Part shown: piece by piece, positions 12,249 to 22,289 of the stretch
Numbering within the stretch: the stretch's first letter is position 1
How the letters are laid out: each line of letters begins with the position of its first letter
Assembly (NCBI GenBank): GCA_032164245.1
Contig: JAVMKO010000003.1
Location: 88,225,890-88,289,889 of the forward strand
Reading direction: 5' to 3'
DNA: 64,000 bases
Source: Sternotherus odoratus
Taxonomy: Eukaryota > Chordata > Testudines > Kinosternidae
Program-made: the position numbers and the translations under genes
The notes under the pieces: model-generated
Databases searched by the model: none
Seen by the model: only the letters and a program-made list of their open reading frames with translations
Told to the model about the DNA's origin: nothing

Positions 12249-13075
12249 CAAAAGAGGGGAGGGGGCAGAGAGCTGAGCAAGTGCGGGGTCCTTTGGAGGG
12301 GGCAGAGAGCAAACCCGACACCCCTACCTCACCCCCCCGACCAAACCCGACACCACCACCTCACTTACCCCTCGACCAACCCCGACTCACATTTTCACCC
12401 CCCCACCCAAACCCAACACCCCCACGTCACCCCCCTACCAACCCCAACACCCCCTGACCAACACCCACACCTCACCCCCCCCGTAGACCAAACCTGACAC
12501 ACCCACCTCACTTTGGCCCCCCAACCAAACCCGACACCCCTACCTACCACCACAAACAAACCCGACACCCACACCTCACTTACCCCTCGACCAACCCCGA
12601 CCCCCCTCCTCACCCCCCAACCAAACCCAACACCCCCACCTTACCCCCCCCACACCAAACCCAACACCCCCAGACAAACCCCCACACCTCACCCCTCACC
12701 CACCCAGACACCTTCTCACTCCCCCAGACCAAACCCAACATCCCTGGCTCACTTACCCCCCGACCAAACCCAACACCCCCACCTCACCCCCCGACCAAAC
12801 CCGACACCCCCACCTCACTTACCCTCCGACCAAACCCGACACCCCCACCTCACTTACCCTCCGACCAAACCCAACTCGGGTCCATCGGAGGTGGGCAGGG
12901 GGCAGAGAACTGAGGGATTCCGGGGTCCGTCGGAGGTGGGGAGGGGGCACAGAGCTGAGGGATTCCGGGGTTCCATTGGAGGGGGGAGGGGGCACAGAGC
13001 TGAGGGATTCCGGGGTTCCGTTGGAGGGGGGAGGGGCAGAGAGCTGAGCGAGTGCGGTGTCTGTTGGAGGGGGTA
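12249..13075. repeat. Compound minisatellite: ACCAAACCCGACACCCCC array, then GGAGGTGGGGAGGGGGCA array
   Basis: Two unrelated tandem arrays abut. From about 12305 to 12870 the units are variants of CCGACCAAACCCGACACCCC followed by CACCTCACTTACCC, in a higher-order arrangement with variable spacing. From about 12889 to 13060 the units (about 58 bp) read GGGCACAGAGCTGAGGGATT, CCGGGGTTCCGTTGGAGG. A unit similar to the second array (GGCAGAGAGCTGAGCAAGTG) also precedes the first array at 12265, so the second unit flanks the first on both sides. Long open frames here are array by-products. Confidence 0.85.
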
Positions 13076-13307
13076 TTATGACATCATAACAACATAGCTG
13101 CCCAGCTGATGTGATTGGCCTTTAAAGAATTTCACCCATGTGGGGCGTCAGAGGTGAGATTTGAAAAATTTTCGACTCTTACGGTCATTAGGACCCCAAG
13201 ACCTCTAACTGTACCAAATTTCAAGTCTCTAGCTCAGGGGTCGGGAACCTTTTTGGCTCAGAGAGCCATATAGTAGCCCCCCCCTGCCCCGGCCGAGCCA
13301 TATAGTA

Positions 13308-14050
13308 GCCCCCCCCGCCGCGGCGCTCTCCTTCCCCCCCCCGCCACCGCCGCCGCGCTCTCCTTCCCCCCCCGCCACCGCCGCCGCGCTCTCCTTCCCC
13401 CCCCCCGCCACCGCCGCCACGCTCTCCTTCCCCCCCCGCCACCGCCGCCACGCTCTCCTTCCCCCCCCGCCACCGCCGCCACGCTCTCCTTCCCCCCCGC
13501 CACCGCCGCCGCGCTCTCCTTCCCCCCCCGCCACCGCCGCCGCGCTCTCCTTCCCCCCCCGCCACCGCCGCAGCGCTCTCCTTCCCCCCCCGCCACCGCC
13601 GCCGCGCTCTCCTTCCCCCCCCGCCACCGCCGCCGCGCTCTCCTTCCCCCCCCGCCACCGCCGCCGCGCTCTCCTTCCCCCCCGCCACCGCCGCCGCGCT
13701 CTCCTTCCCCCCCCGCCACCGCCGCCGCGCTCTCCTTCCCCCCCCGCCACCGCCGCCGCGCTCTCCTTCCCCCCCCGCCACCGCCGCCGCGCTCTCCTTC
13801 CCCCCCCGCCACCGCCGCCGCGCTCTCCTTCCCCCCCCGCCACCGCCGCCGCGCTCTCCTTCCCCCCCCGCCACCGCCGCCGCGCTCTCCTTCCCCCCCC
13901 CGCCACCGCCGCCGCGCTCTCCTTCCCCCCCCGCCACCGCCGCCGCGCTCTCCTTCCCCCCCCGCCACCGCCGCCGCGCTCTCCTTCCCCCCCCGCCACC
14001 GCCGCCGCGCTCTCCTTCCCCCCCCGCCACCGCCGCCGCGCTCTCCTTCC
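13308..14050. repeat. Minisatellite A inside hAT, 30-bp unit
   Basis: Tandem units read CTCTCCTTCCCCCCCGCCAC followed by CGCCGCCGCG, with C-run length changes giving 29 to 32 bp. About 24 copies are visible; a few have CGCCACG or CGCAGCG variants at the 5' side. On the minus strand every unit has a G-run of about seven. The open frames across it encode only Gly/Arg/Glu-rich low-complexity peptides that shift frame with each C-run change. Confidence 0.95.
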
Positions 14051-14051
14051 C

Positions 14052-14939
14052 CCCCCGCCACCGCGCTCTCCTTCCCCCCGCCGCCGCGCTCTCCTTCCCC
14101 CCGCCGCCGCGCTCTCCTTCCCCCCCCGCCACCGCGCTCTCCTTCCCCCCGCCACCGCGCTCTCCTTCCCCCCGCCGCCGCGCTCTCCTTCCCCCCGCCG
14201 CCGCGCTCTCCTTCCCCCGGCCGCCGCGCTCTCCTTCCCCCCGCCGCCGCGCTCTCCTTCCCCCGGCCGCCGCGCTCTCCTTCCCCCGGCCGCCGCGCTC
14301 TCCTTCCCCCGGCCGCCGCGCTCTCCTTCCCCCGGCCGCCGCGCTCTCCTTCCCCCCGCCGCCGCGCTCTCCTTCCCCCCGCCGCCGCGCTCTCCTTCCC
14401 CCCGCCGCCGCGCTCTCCTTCCCCCCGCCGCCGCGCTCTCCTTCCCCCCGCCGCCGCGCTCTCCTTCCCCCCGCCGCCGCGCTCTCCTTCCCCCCGCCGC
14501 CGCGCTCTCCTTCCCCCCGCCGCCGCGCTCTCCTTCCCCCCGCCGCCGCGCTCTCCTTCCCCCCGCCGCCGCGCTCTCCTTCCCCCCGCCGCCGCGCTCT
14601 CCTTCCCCCCGCCGCCGCGCTCTCCTTCCCCCCGCCGCCGCGCTCTCCTTCCCCCCGCCGCCGCGCTCTCCTTCCCCCCGCCGCCGCGCTCTCCTTCCCC
14701 CCGCCGCCGCGCTCTCCTTCCCCCCGCCGCCGCGCTCTCCTTCCCCCCGCCGCCGCGCTCTCCTTCCCCCCGCCGCCGCGCTCTCCTTCCCCCCGCCGCC
14801 GCGCTCTCCTTCCCCCCGCCGCCGCGCTCTCCTTCCCCCCGCCGCCGCGCTCTCCTTCCCCCCCCCCGCCGCGCTCTCCTTCCCCCCCCCCGCCGCGCTC
14901 TCCTTCCCCCCCCCCGCCGCGCTCTCCTTCCCCCCCCCC
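14052..14939. repeat. Minisatellite B inside hAT, 23-bp unit
   Basis: Tandem units read CTCTCCTTCCCCCCGCCGCC followed by GCG. The unit equals the 30-bp unit of the adjacent array minus one GCCACC-type block, so the two arrays share an origin. Transitional units (CCGCCACCGCGCTCTCC near 14057, 14128 and 14152) sit at the junction, and a local subgroup carries CCCCCGGCCGCCGCG (14216-14342). The last copies (14855-14939) have a longer C-run. Confidence 0.95.
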
Positions 14940-14949
14940 AACTGACCCA

Positions 14950-15295
14950 CCCAGCCCGGCCTCCCCCCAACGCCCGCCGGCAAACGGCTCCCAGCCCGGC
15001 CTCCCCCCAACGCCCGCCGGCAAACGGCTCCCAGCCCGGCCTCCCCCCAACGCCCGCCGGCAAACGGCTCCCAGCCCGGCCTCCCCCCAACGCCCGCCGG
15101 CAAACGGCTCCCAGCCCGGCCTCCCCCCAACGCCCGCCGGCAAACGGCTCCCAGCCCGGCCTCCCCCCAACGCCCGCCGGCAAACGGCTCCCAGCCCGGC
15201 CTCCCCCCAACGCCCGCCGGCAAACGGCTCCCAGCCCGGCCTCCCCCCAACGCCCGCCGGCAAACGGCTCCCAGCCCGGCCTCCCCCCAACGCCC
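14950..15295. repeat. Minisatellite C inside hAT, 40-bp unit, about 8.5 copies
   Basis: Eight to nine almost identical units read CAGCCCGGCCTCCCCCCAAC followed by GCCCGCCGGCAAACGGCTCC. The copies look identical over long stretches, which points to recent expansion or gene conversion. A final half-unit runs into CGCCCCTTTGCTAACGGCTC, probably the ancestral single-copy sequence. Confidence 0.95.
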
Positions 15296-15724
15296 CTTTG
15301 CTAACGGCTCCCCCCCGTGCTTACTTGTTCGCTGGGTCACGCTGCTGTGACCCAACTCCAGCGAGGGAAGGAGAGGAGCGACACGCCCCCCAGCCTCGCT
15401 TTCAGAGCCGCGCCACACCGCCCCGCCCCCCAGCCTCGCTTTCAGAGCCGCGCCACACCGCCTCCCCCGCCCCCCAGCCATCACAGCAGCGCCGCGAGCC
15501 AGATGACAGGCTCAAAAGAGCCACATCTGGCTCGCGAGCCATGGGTTCCCGACCCCTGCTCTAGCTCAAACGGTGTGGAAGGAGTAAGCTTACACCCATA
15601 CATACATACACGCATACACCATTTGACTTTTATATATATAGATAATTGGTAGATTCCAGTCTGGGCTCTGGTCTTCCTTTGGAATTAAGGCCAGGTTTAT
15701 TAGGAATTATTTTGGGGAAGTTTT

Positions 15725-15795
15725 ATTGCCTGTGTTACACAGGTCAGACTAGACGATAGCAATGGTCCTTTCTGTCTTTGGAATCTATGAATTAG
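15725..15795 (+). mobile_element. CR1-like LINE 3' tail fragment
   Basis: The segment contains GTTACACAGGTCAGACTAGA followed by CGATAGCAATGGTCCTTTCT and ends GGAATCTATGAA. This has the shape of a CR1-family 3' end (…GGTCAGACTAGATGATC…GGTCCCTTCTGG…). Only the extreme 3' end is visible. Confidence 0.55.
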
Positions 15796-16539
15796 ATTAA
15801 TGAGTAATCTGCTAGATTAAGATCAAGGTCAGTTTGCAGGATGGTTCTCCTGGACTGCTCCTAAACTTTCCTACTACTGCTTCAGTAAATGAGAGAGTGC
15901 TTGTCTCTCTTACTGGCCTCAAGTGGTTCAAGTCCCATTTAGAAGAGAGGATTTAGTTGTTGATGACAGACTTTTTGTGTGTCATCTCTAAGGGATTGAT
16001 GTGCTGTCCCTCAAGGATCAATCTCGTATCCCATGATATTCAGTGTATGCATAATGCCTCCTGGCAAGATAATCTTTATACACACACTAGGGCAGGGGTC
16101 TCCAAACTTTTCAGCCCGAGGGCCGCATTAGCTATCAAATAGCAGTTGGGGGCCGACAACACACTCGAGGTCCAAATAAAAAAGAATCAAAACATGGATG
16201 TTGTTTTTAATTATTTATTTAATATTATTTTATTCAGTTATTATTTAATAACACATTGGTACACTACACATGAACACCTGTTCACTACACCTGTTCACTA
16301 CACCTGTTCACTACACCTGTTCACTACACATGAACCCCCCAACTGACCCACCCAGCCAGGTCTCTCACCCCAAAACCTCCTTCCCTCCCACCCCCCACCC
16401 CAACTGACCCACCCAGCCCGGTCTCTCCCCCCCCCAACTGACCCGCTCAACCCGGTCTCTCCCCACAGACCGGTTCGCCGCCTTGTTTCGCCCCCTGCAA
16501 CTGCGTGGCAGTGCGGCGCGTCCCGGCCCCAGCTGAGCC

Positions 16540-16775
16540 GTCCCGGCCCCGCGGCGGCAGCCGAGCACGCGGCGGGTCCCGGCCCCGCGGCGGCAGCCGA
16601 GCACGCGGCGGGTCCCGGCCCCGCGGCGGCAGCCGAGCACGCGGCGGGTCCCGGCCCCGCGGCGGCAGCCGAGCACGCGGCGGGTCCCGGCCCCGCGGCG
16701 GCAGCCGAGCACGCGGCGGGTCCCGGCCCCGCGGCGGCAGCCGAGCACGCGGCGGGTCCCGGCCCCGCGGCTGGC
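16540..16775. repeat. 36-bp GC-rich minisatellite, copy 1
   Basis: Six to seven units read GTCCCGGCCCCGCGGCGGCA followed by GCCGAGCACGCGGCGG. The unit length is a multiple of three, so all frames stay open on both strands, for example as a repeated G-R-D-P-P-R-A-R-L-P-P-R. That is an array effect, not a gene. Confidence 0.95.
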
Positions 16776-17061
16776 GGCCCGCGCGGGCTTCCAGGCCCCA
16801 GCGTGGAGCCGTCCTTGCGGAAAGCTCAAAAGAGCCAAACATTCTCTAAAGAGCCCAAAAGATCTCCACGGGCCGGATGAGAGGGCCTCGCGGGCCGCAT
16901 TCGGCCCGCGGGCCGTAGTTTGGAGACCCCTGTAATAACACATTGATACACTACACATGAACACCTGTTCACTACACATGAACACTACACATGAACACCT
17001 GTTCACTACACATGAACACTACACATGAACACCTGTTCACTACACATGAACACTACACATC

Positions 17062-17432
17062 AACCCCCCAACTGACCCACCCAGCCAGGTCTCTCCCCCC
17101 AAAACCTCCTTTCCTCCAACCCCCAACTGACCCACCCAGCCAGGTCTCTCCCCCCCAAACCTCCTTTCCTCCAACCCCCAACTGACCCACTCAGCCAGGT
17201 CTCTCCCCCCAAAACCTCCTTTCCTCCAACCCCCCCCCCAAATGACCCACCCAGCCCGGTCTCTCACCCCAAAACCTCCTTTCCTCCAACCCCCCCCCCC
17301 CAACTGACCCACCCAGCCTGGTCTCTCACCCCAAAACCTCCTTCCCTCCCACCCCCCCCCCAACTGACCCACCCAGCCCGGTCTCTCCCCCCCCCCCCCC
17401 AACTGACCCGCTCAACCCGGTCTCTCCCCACA
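17062..17432. repeat. About 60-bp C-rich tandem array in second hAT body
   Basis: Units read CCCAACTGACCCACCCAGCC, GGTCTCTCCCCCCAAAACCT, CCTTTCCTCCAACC, with C-run variation. About six units are present here; the first body copy (16337-16460) has only about two. The array has therefore expanded, or contracted, in one of the two duplicated bodies. Confidence 0.85.
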
Positions 17433-17499
17433 GACCGGTTCGCCGCCTTGTTTCACCCCCTGCAACTGCGTGGCGGTGCGGCGCGTCCCGGCCCCAGCT

Positions 17500-17738
17500 G
17501 AGCCGTCCTGGCCCCGCGGCGGCAGCCGAGCACGCGGGGGGTCCCGGCCCCGCGGCGGCAGCCGAGCACGCGGCGGGTCCCGGCCCCGCGGCGGCAGCCG
17601 AGCACGCGGCGGGTCCCGGCCCCGCGGCGGCAGCCGAGCACGCGGCGGGTCCCGGCCCCGTGGCGGCAGCCGAGCACGCGGCGGGTCCCGGCCCCGCGGC
17701 GGCAGCCGAGCACGCGGCGCGTCCCGGCCCCGCGGCTG
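17500..17738. repeat. 36-bp GC-rich minisatellite, copy 2
   Basis: This is the same array as at 16540-16775, in the duplicated body of the hAT element. It has a similar copy number but private variants, such as a GGGGGGTCC unit at 17537, a CCCCGTGGCGG unit near 17655 and a GCGCGTCCC unit near 17717. Private variants show that the two arrays have diverged since the duplication. Confidence 0.93.
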
Positions 17739-18871
17739 GCGGCCCGCGCGGGCTTCCAGGCCCCAGCGCGGAGCCGTCCCTGCGGAAAGCTCAAAAGAGC
17801 CAAACATTCTCTAAAGAGCCCAAAAGATCTCCACGGGCCGGATGAGAGGGCCTCGCGGGCCGCATCCGGCCCACGGGCCGTAGTTTGGAGACCCCTGCAC
17901 TAGGGTATCATTATGTTGGACCATGCCAGTTAAGTCTCTGCTCTAGAAGACTGATTGGATGATATTTTTAGCTGGACGTGTCAGAGCTATCTTGTCTTTA
18001 GCCCTGTGAAAACAAATGTCTTGCTGATGGGTAGAATTCATTACTACTGACTGTCTTGGTGTCACCACTTACTGGGAGGGATTCATTTGGGCAAAGAGTA
18101 GGTTAAGAATCTTGAAGTCACTTTTGATCATGCATCATTGCTTACCCTTTATGTTTTTTAGGCTCTTATTTATCTTGCCATGAATTCAGAACAATAGCAT
18201 GTCCTTATGATCATAAATATGATTAACATATTTCCATTTTATCAAGGTTTCTCCACTGGTTTCATCAAAATCAGACTGCACAAGCATGTTTGCGTGCCAC
18301 CTGGAACAAGTGTGATAATATTTTGACTGTCTATAGATTTGCTTTAAATTATTATTTATATTAGATTTTTGTGTGTTAGCCAACTTTGTTAATGTAAATT
18401 ATTTTTTAAAAAAGTCCTGAACATTGTAGATCACTTTCGTTAGCCTCACTATGATGAGTAATTACATTCAAATACTCTGTGCTTTTAGTGGCCTGTCGTC
18501 ACCTCATACGTCAGTAGGCAAGTGTGCCTTTTCTAAAGGTAGCCTTTCAGTGGAGATATTTCTTTCCCTTGACTTTCCAGTTCCTTCTAAACAACTTTTA
18601 TTTCAAAGATCATTTTTAGTATGGGTCATTGGTAGCTCTGTATTTATTATCTTCTCAGCTTTCTTCCTCCTTTTTTACAGGTTCACCTTATTTCTTTGTC
18701 TTTGCTTGAAATTTAATGAAGGCTCTGTCTTGCATCTCATATTTACAATTATATTATTGGGTTTTTTTTGTGTGCAGTGCTTACAGCTGGGTTGATTTTT
18801 TGTTTTAAACTAGAGTAATGAAAAAAAAATGTTTTAAGCTTTTATTGTTCTGTTTTGTTTTCCTTCACCAG

Positions 18872-19038
18872 AATCACAATAAGCCGGAAATTAGTGTAAA
18901 GGAGTTTATAGACTGGATGCGTTTGGAGCCACAGTCTATGGTATGGCTACCAGTTCTACACCGAGTGGCAGCTGCAGAAACAGCAAAACACCAGGCCAAG
19001 TGCAACATCTGCAAGGAATGTCCAATTGTTGGCTTTAG
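18872..19038 (+). CDS. UTRN: Utrophin exon (dystrophin exon 68 equivalent), start of ZZ domain
   Basis: This 167-bp exon lies between CACCAG and GTAAGA and equals dystrophin exon 68 in length. It reads [20 protein letters not shown] and continues to [18 protein letters not shown] before a split Arg codon. It ends the EF-hand-like region and opens the ZZ zinc finger, supplying the first Cys pair (C-N-I-C) and a third Cys. [10 protein letters not shown] is the utrophin form; dystrophin has E-I-E-A-A-L-F-L-D-W. The ZZ domain strengthens binding to beta-dystroglycan at the sarcolemma. Confidence 0.97.
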
Positions 19039-19613
19039 GTAAGAAGAGTGGAATTGGTACAGAGTTTTACAGGTAGAGCCCAGGAGAGGAAAGGAAAGGA
19101 CCGTGAAATAAGCCTTTCCCCATGAGATCAGATGTCCCCTTTTTTCTAGGAGAACCCCAGCAAGGGGGGCTCCTACCTCTCGCTGGACTGGGGAGGGACA
19201 GGACTTGTCCATCCCTCTGCACAGCTGCTTGGGGAGGGTGGAGGAGACTAGACCCACCTCCAGGTGCCTCCACCTGCTGCAGACGCTCTGGGACTGAGTA
19301 GGAGCCCCAGAGTTTCCTGCAGCTGGAGAAGGCTTGTGGAGTTGGATCTCATCTTCCCTGTGATGCTGGGAGCACCCCAGTAAAGGGGCTCCAAGCTGCT
19401 GGGCTGGACTGGAGCAGGACAGGAATCCCTTTCCCTGTAGGGTTGTTCTTGTGTTTCTCTCCCAGCAGCCTATATCTCTGTACCCCGTCATCCCCACTTT
19501 GTCCAGCTATGAAGGCAGCACAGAAGTGAGGGTGGCAATCCCATGAAACCCCCTCCCCCTAACAACATGTTTGTGACACACACACACACCATCTCTTTTG
19601 GGTTGGGAACCCC

Positions 19614-19733
19614 ACGGTTACAACACCATGAAATTTCAGATTTAAACATCTGAAAAAGTGAAATTTACCAATTTTTCAAATCCTGTAGCCATGAAATTGA
19701 CCATAATGGACTCTGAATTCGGTCGGGCCCTAG
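19614..19733. repeat. Interspersed repeat ending GGGCCCTAG
   Basis: The segment has CATGAAATTTCAGATTTAAA and, further on, CCATGAAATTGACCATAATG, ending in GAATTCGGTCGGGCCCTAG. The AATTCGGT-GGGCCCTA end has the look of a DNA-transposon terminus known in reptile genomes, but the opposite end is not identified in this window. Confidence 0.4.
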
Positions 19734-20199
19734 TTATGGGTTTTTCTTAATAATATAAGAGATCGTATCTTCTTGCCAATTTACTTGCCCTTCTTTGTTT
19801 TGCCACTGCCCTTCCATCTGACTATTGAGTTCCTCTTGCTCTCCTCAGGCTGCTCGATATCTGGATTTCATTGCTGTGTCCCCAGAGCTAGTTTATTTTT
19901 CTACCTCCTGCAAATGGTGCTGATAGACTCTAAAGGACTCTGTGATTGACTGGTGTACCAGAAATGCTGTCACAGAGGTGACTTTGCATCAGTGGAGGTC
20001 AATAGGCAGTGACTGAAGTATAAATAAGCTTATGTGCTCTGTAGACATTAGAAATAGAATGGAACAGCAGGAAAGTTTTATGTATATTTGTTCATGTTTA
20101 TACTTTACACTGAGTCTGGCATTATGCTCTCCAGCAAACCATGCCAAAGTAATGGACACTCGCCAATATTAAAATTACCCTAAAGCTGCAATCTCTCTT

Positions 20200-20530
20200 C
20201 ATTTTGACTCTAGCATTGATGCATTGCTATAATGAGTCTTCTGTAAAATCTCTCCCCGGCCAATCTGACCTGGGGGAAAATTCCCACATATGGCGATCAG
20301 AGAGACCTTAAACATGTGAGCAAGGAACAGCCAGGCAAGCATCTGAGGGAGGGGATGCTTGGTGGCACCTCGGAGCCCTGACCACCCACATCCCATGTTC
20401 CATTTCCAGCAGATGGAGAGCAAACCCTTTCCCCACCATTTATGAGATGCAAGGGGAGAATCCCTTCCTGACCCATGTAGGTGTTTGGCTGAAGCCCTGA
20501 AGCATGAGCTTTCAGGAGCATAAAATGTAA
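20200..20530. repeat. Probable ancient LINE (CR1/L3-type) fragment
   Basis: The stretch has phrases such as CACATATGGCGATCAGAGAG, TTAAACATGTGAGCAAGGAA and AATCCCTTCCTGACCCATGT that resemble old CR1/L3-type LINE 3' sequence. No frame with recognisable reverse transcriptase is preserved. The assignment is weak. Confidence 0.3.
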
Positions 20531-21450
20531 ACCAGAGGTGAACTCTAGTGCTATTGAGCAACCACATCATAAACCCATAAAAGTCAAATAAACAAACTCC
20601 AGGGAAAAGTTAGCTATGCTAATTTTTTTAAAACTAGAAATTTTCAGTCTCCATTCCATCTAGGTCTCTGAACGATTACAGAAGCCACTCAAGAGGCAGC
20701 TTGTTTAGAACACCTTTTTATCATTCATCATCAGCAGCACCCAAATGTCACTCCATACACTGTCAGTCATTCTGGTTTCTACGGCATAAAGTTTCTTGGA
20801 AGATAGTTCTGTTTTTCTCTCACATGTTGGTACACAGTAAATCAGCATTTTTAGTTAAATCTGCTTTAGCTACTGAAAATCACTACTCTAAAATCATAAC
20901 GGCACAGATTCCAGCTCCACTACTCCCTTTAATTTCTTGGGACCTGGGCCAAAAGATCAGGCAAACTTTGCTGCTACCGGCTTAACTTCTGGCAAATTGT
21001 GGGACTGGAAGTCTTCCGAGAATTGAGATAGAAGTAAAAAAGAAAGCAATGATAAATGCCTCCAACAAAACACTTTGGCTCCTGTAGACCAAAGCCATAC
21101 AAAGCAAGCCTAAATTGGATCACTCATAAACAGCCTCTGCTGGGTTTTAATAGTTGAAATCAAGACATATCATGGTATATGTGCAAGTGCAATTTAGATT
21201 TAGATACGTGCAGCATATTTTGGGGGGGTTGTTTTTATTTGCTTTTTTTAACTGGGGCTAGATCTGAGCCAGGCTGCACACTCCTGTATGAGCTACCTGG
21301 ATCTTCAGGCTAAGCATGCAGGAGTATGCTGTGCACCCCTAACTTCACCACATTTGCTGGGCAGTGCAGCCGAGCTGGTAGAGGATGGAGGGGGGCATTG
21401 TAATTTGCTGCTTGTTATAGGTCAATAGCAAATATATATCCCCTTAAGCT

Positions 21451-21572
21451 AAAGTGAGCAGACAGCAAGTGTGAAAAATTGGGACGGGGCTGAGAGTAAT
21501 AGGAGCCTATGTAAGCAAAAGAACCAAAAATCGGGACTCTACCCGTAAAATTGGCACATCTGGTCACCCTAC
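21451..21572. mobile_element. Short MITE-like element with TGGTCACCCTA end
   Basis: The block reads AGTGAGCAGACAGCAAGTGT, AAAAATTGGGACGGGGCTGA, GGAGCCTATGTAAGCAAAAG, ACCAAAAATCGGGACTCTAC and ends CATCTGGTCACCCTACC. The ends AGTGAGCAGACAG and CTGGTCACCCT are roughly complementary. Two GGGAC motifs next to AAAAAT occur inside. No coding capacity. Confidence 0.5.
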
Positions 21573-22062
21573 CTTAAGCAAGGAGGCAGCGGGGGAGAAA
21601 TTGTGGATAAGAGGTGTCTTCCTGTATTCTAGAGTGGTGCAGTTTCTGTATCAGCCCTTGCATGGGGCTTTACACAGATCCTAAATCAATGGTGTGATAC
21701 TGCTATGTTTTTCCATTTCTACTAACTTTTGTTTCTATGCTATGCTGCTACATAGGTAAAGATTTCTCCTATGCAAGGGAAGGTGGTAAATTGTGGATGA
21801 TCACAGGATTGCTGGGGCACATTTTTATAAAAATGTACTTTTACTAAAAGAAACAAAGCAATAAAGAGTTTTAAAAGTACATTTAAATTGTAGAATTATA
21901 AACTGTGTTTTTCACATTATATCTCTAGCACCAACTTCCACTCTCTGTATATGAATTCATGCTCTGCAGGGTTTTCTGTTCCAAAGTGTCAGATACACAG
22001 ACATGGGGCTACACCCTTCAGCAGTATGCTGAAACATGTTTCTTATACCAGGCACTATTCTA

Positions 22063-22135
22063 GAGATGCAATTGCTCAGTGGTAGGCACTTGACTACAGT
22101 CCTGAAGATCGTGGATCCAAGCCTTGATTGATCTC
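22063..22135 (+). repeat. Possible tRNA-derived SINE remnant
   Basis: TTGCTCAGTGGTAGGCACTT resembles an A-box region of a tRNA-derived SINE, and GATCGTGGATCCAAGC about 30 bp further on resembles a degraded B-box. The rest is too diverged to name a family, and chance similarity is possible. Confidence 0.3.
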
Positions 22136-22289
22136 ACATAGAAAGGCCATTTCCAGTTAGGTTAGGGCAATCAAAGAGAGAGAAAGTAAGCTAACTTACC
22201 TTGTGAGATTTGATCACAAGCAAATAATAGAACTTAAATTTAGGAAGCTCCGGTAGATGACTTAATCACTCTGCTTAATGTCTCCACAG

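Larger units (their letters stand above)
13235..15558. mobile_element. Non-autonomous hAT element expanded by three tandem arrays
   Basis: The element starts CAGGGGTCGGGAACCTTTTT and ends with the complementary GGGTTCCCGACCCCTG. It is flanked by a perfect 8-bp duplication CTCTAGCT (13227-13234 and 15559-15566), the hallmark of hAT insertion. Subterminal GGCTCAGAGAGCC and GAGCCACATCTGGCTC pair as well. No transposase is present. Nearly all of the 2324 bp consists of GC-rich tandem repeats (13308-14050, 14052-14939, 14950-15295) and a partly duplicated segment near 15390-15480 that contains CCCCCCAGCCTCGCTTTCAG twice. Confidence 0.95.
16093..17897. mobile_element. Non-autonomous hAT element with internal tandem duplication
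   Basis: The left end CAGGGGTCTCCAAACTTTTC and the right end GTAGTTTGGAGACCCCTG are inverted. The element is flanked by a perfect 8-bp duplication CACTAGGG (16085-16092 and 17898-17905). A complete right end (GTAGTTTGGAGACCCCTG) also occurs internally at about 16917-16934. It is followed directly by TAATAACACATTGATACACT, a near copy of 16247-16266. So the body from about 16247 to 16934 has been repeated as 16935-17897 while the left end is single. Both body copies carry a 36-bp GC-rich minisatellite and a CACCTGTTCACTACAC microsatellite. No transposase is present. Confidence 0.93.
9581..18871 (+). other. UTRN: UTRN intron (9.3 kb), rich in GC-rich arrays
   Basis: The intron runs from GTAAGA to CACCAG. 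It holds a CR1 3' fragment (10208-10300), a MIR (10440-10640), a compound minisatellite (12249-13075), a 2.3-kb hAT element with three tandem arrays (13235-15558), a CR1-like tail (15725-15795) and a 1.8-kb hAT element with an internal duplication (16093-17897). The stretch 10640-11420 looks like an inserted repeat that I cannot classify. I see no gene in 11420-12240 or 17906-18871. Confidence 0.85.
19039..22289 (+). other. UTRN: UTRN intron (3.3 kb)
   Basis: The intron runs from GTAAGA to CCACAG. It contains a short CA microsatellite at 19577-19590, repeat-like sequence at 19614-19733, a probable old LINE fragment at 20200-20530, a short inverted-end element at 21451-21572 and a possible tRNA-like SINE remnant at 22063-22135. 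I see no gene. Confidence 0.85.

Noticed and set aside
12203..13097. Pro/Thr-rich frame with P-N-P-T-P-P repeats (resembles proline-rich protein)
   Set aside because: It is the translation of a tandem array, with stops as soon as the array ends; no splice sites or signal peptide.
13221..15484. Three overlapping open frames of 650 to 751 codons on the minus strand, Gly/Arg/Glu-rich
   Set aside because: They lie entirely within tandem arrays of a hAT element. The repeats of 30, 23 and 40 bp keep all three frames open; the protein is low complexity, with frame changes at each C-run change. No promoter, splice or conserved domain supports a gene.
16249..17060. CACCTGTTCACTACACATGAA repeats considered as a CRISPR-like array
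   Set aside because: There are no unique spacers; the repeats are a simple microsatellite inside a hAT element in a vertebrate intron.
16365..17807. Open frames on both strands with repeated G-R-D-P-P-R-A-R-L-P-P-R or similar
   Set aside because: They are produced by a 36-bp minisatellite, whose length is a multiple of three. Frames are open on both strands at once, which is typical of arrays.
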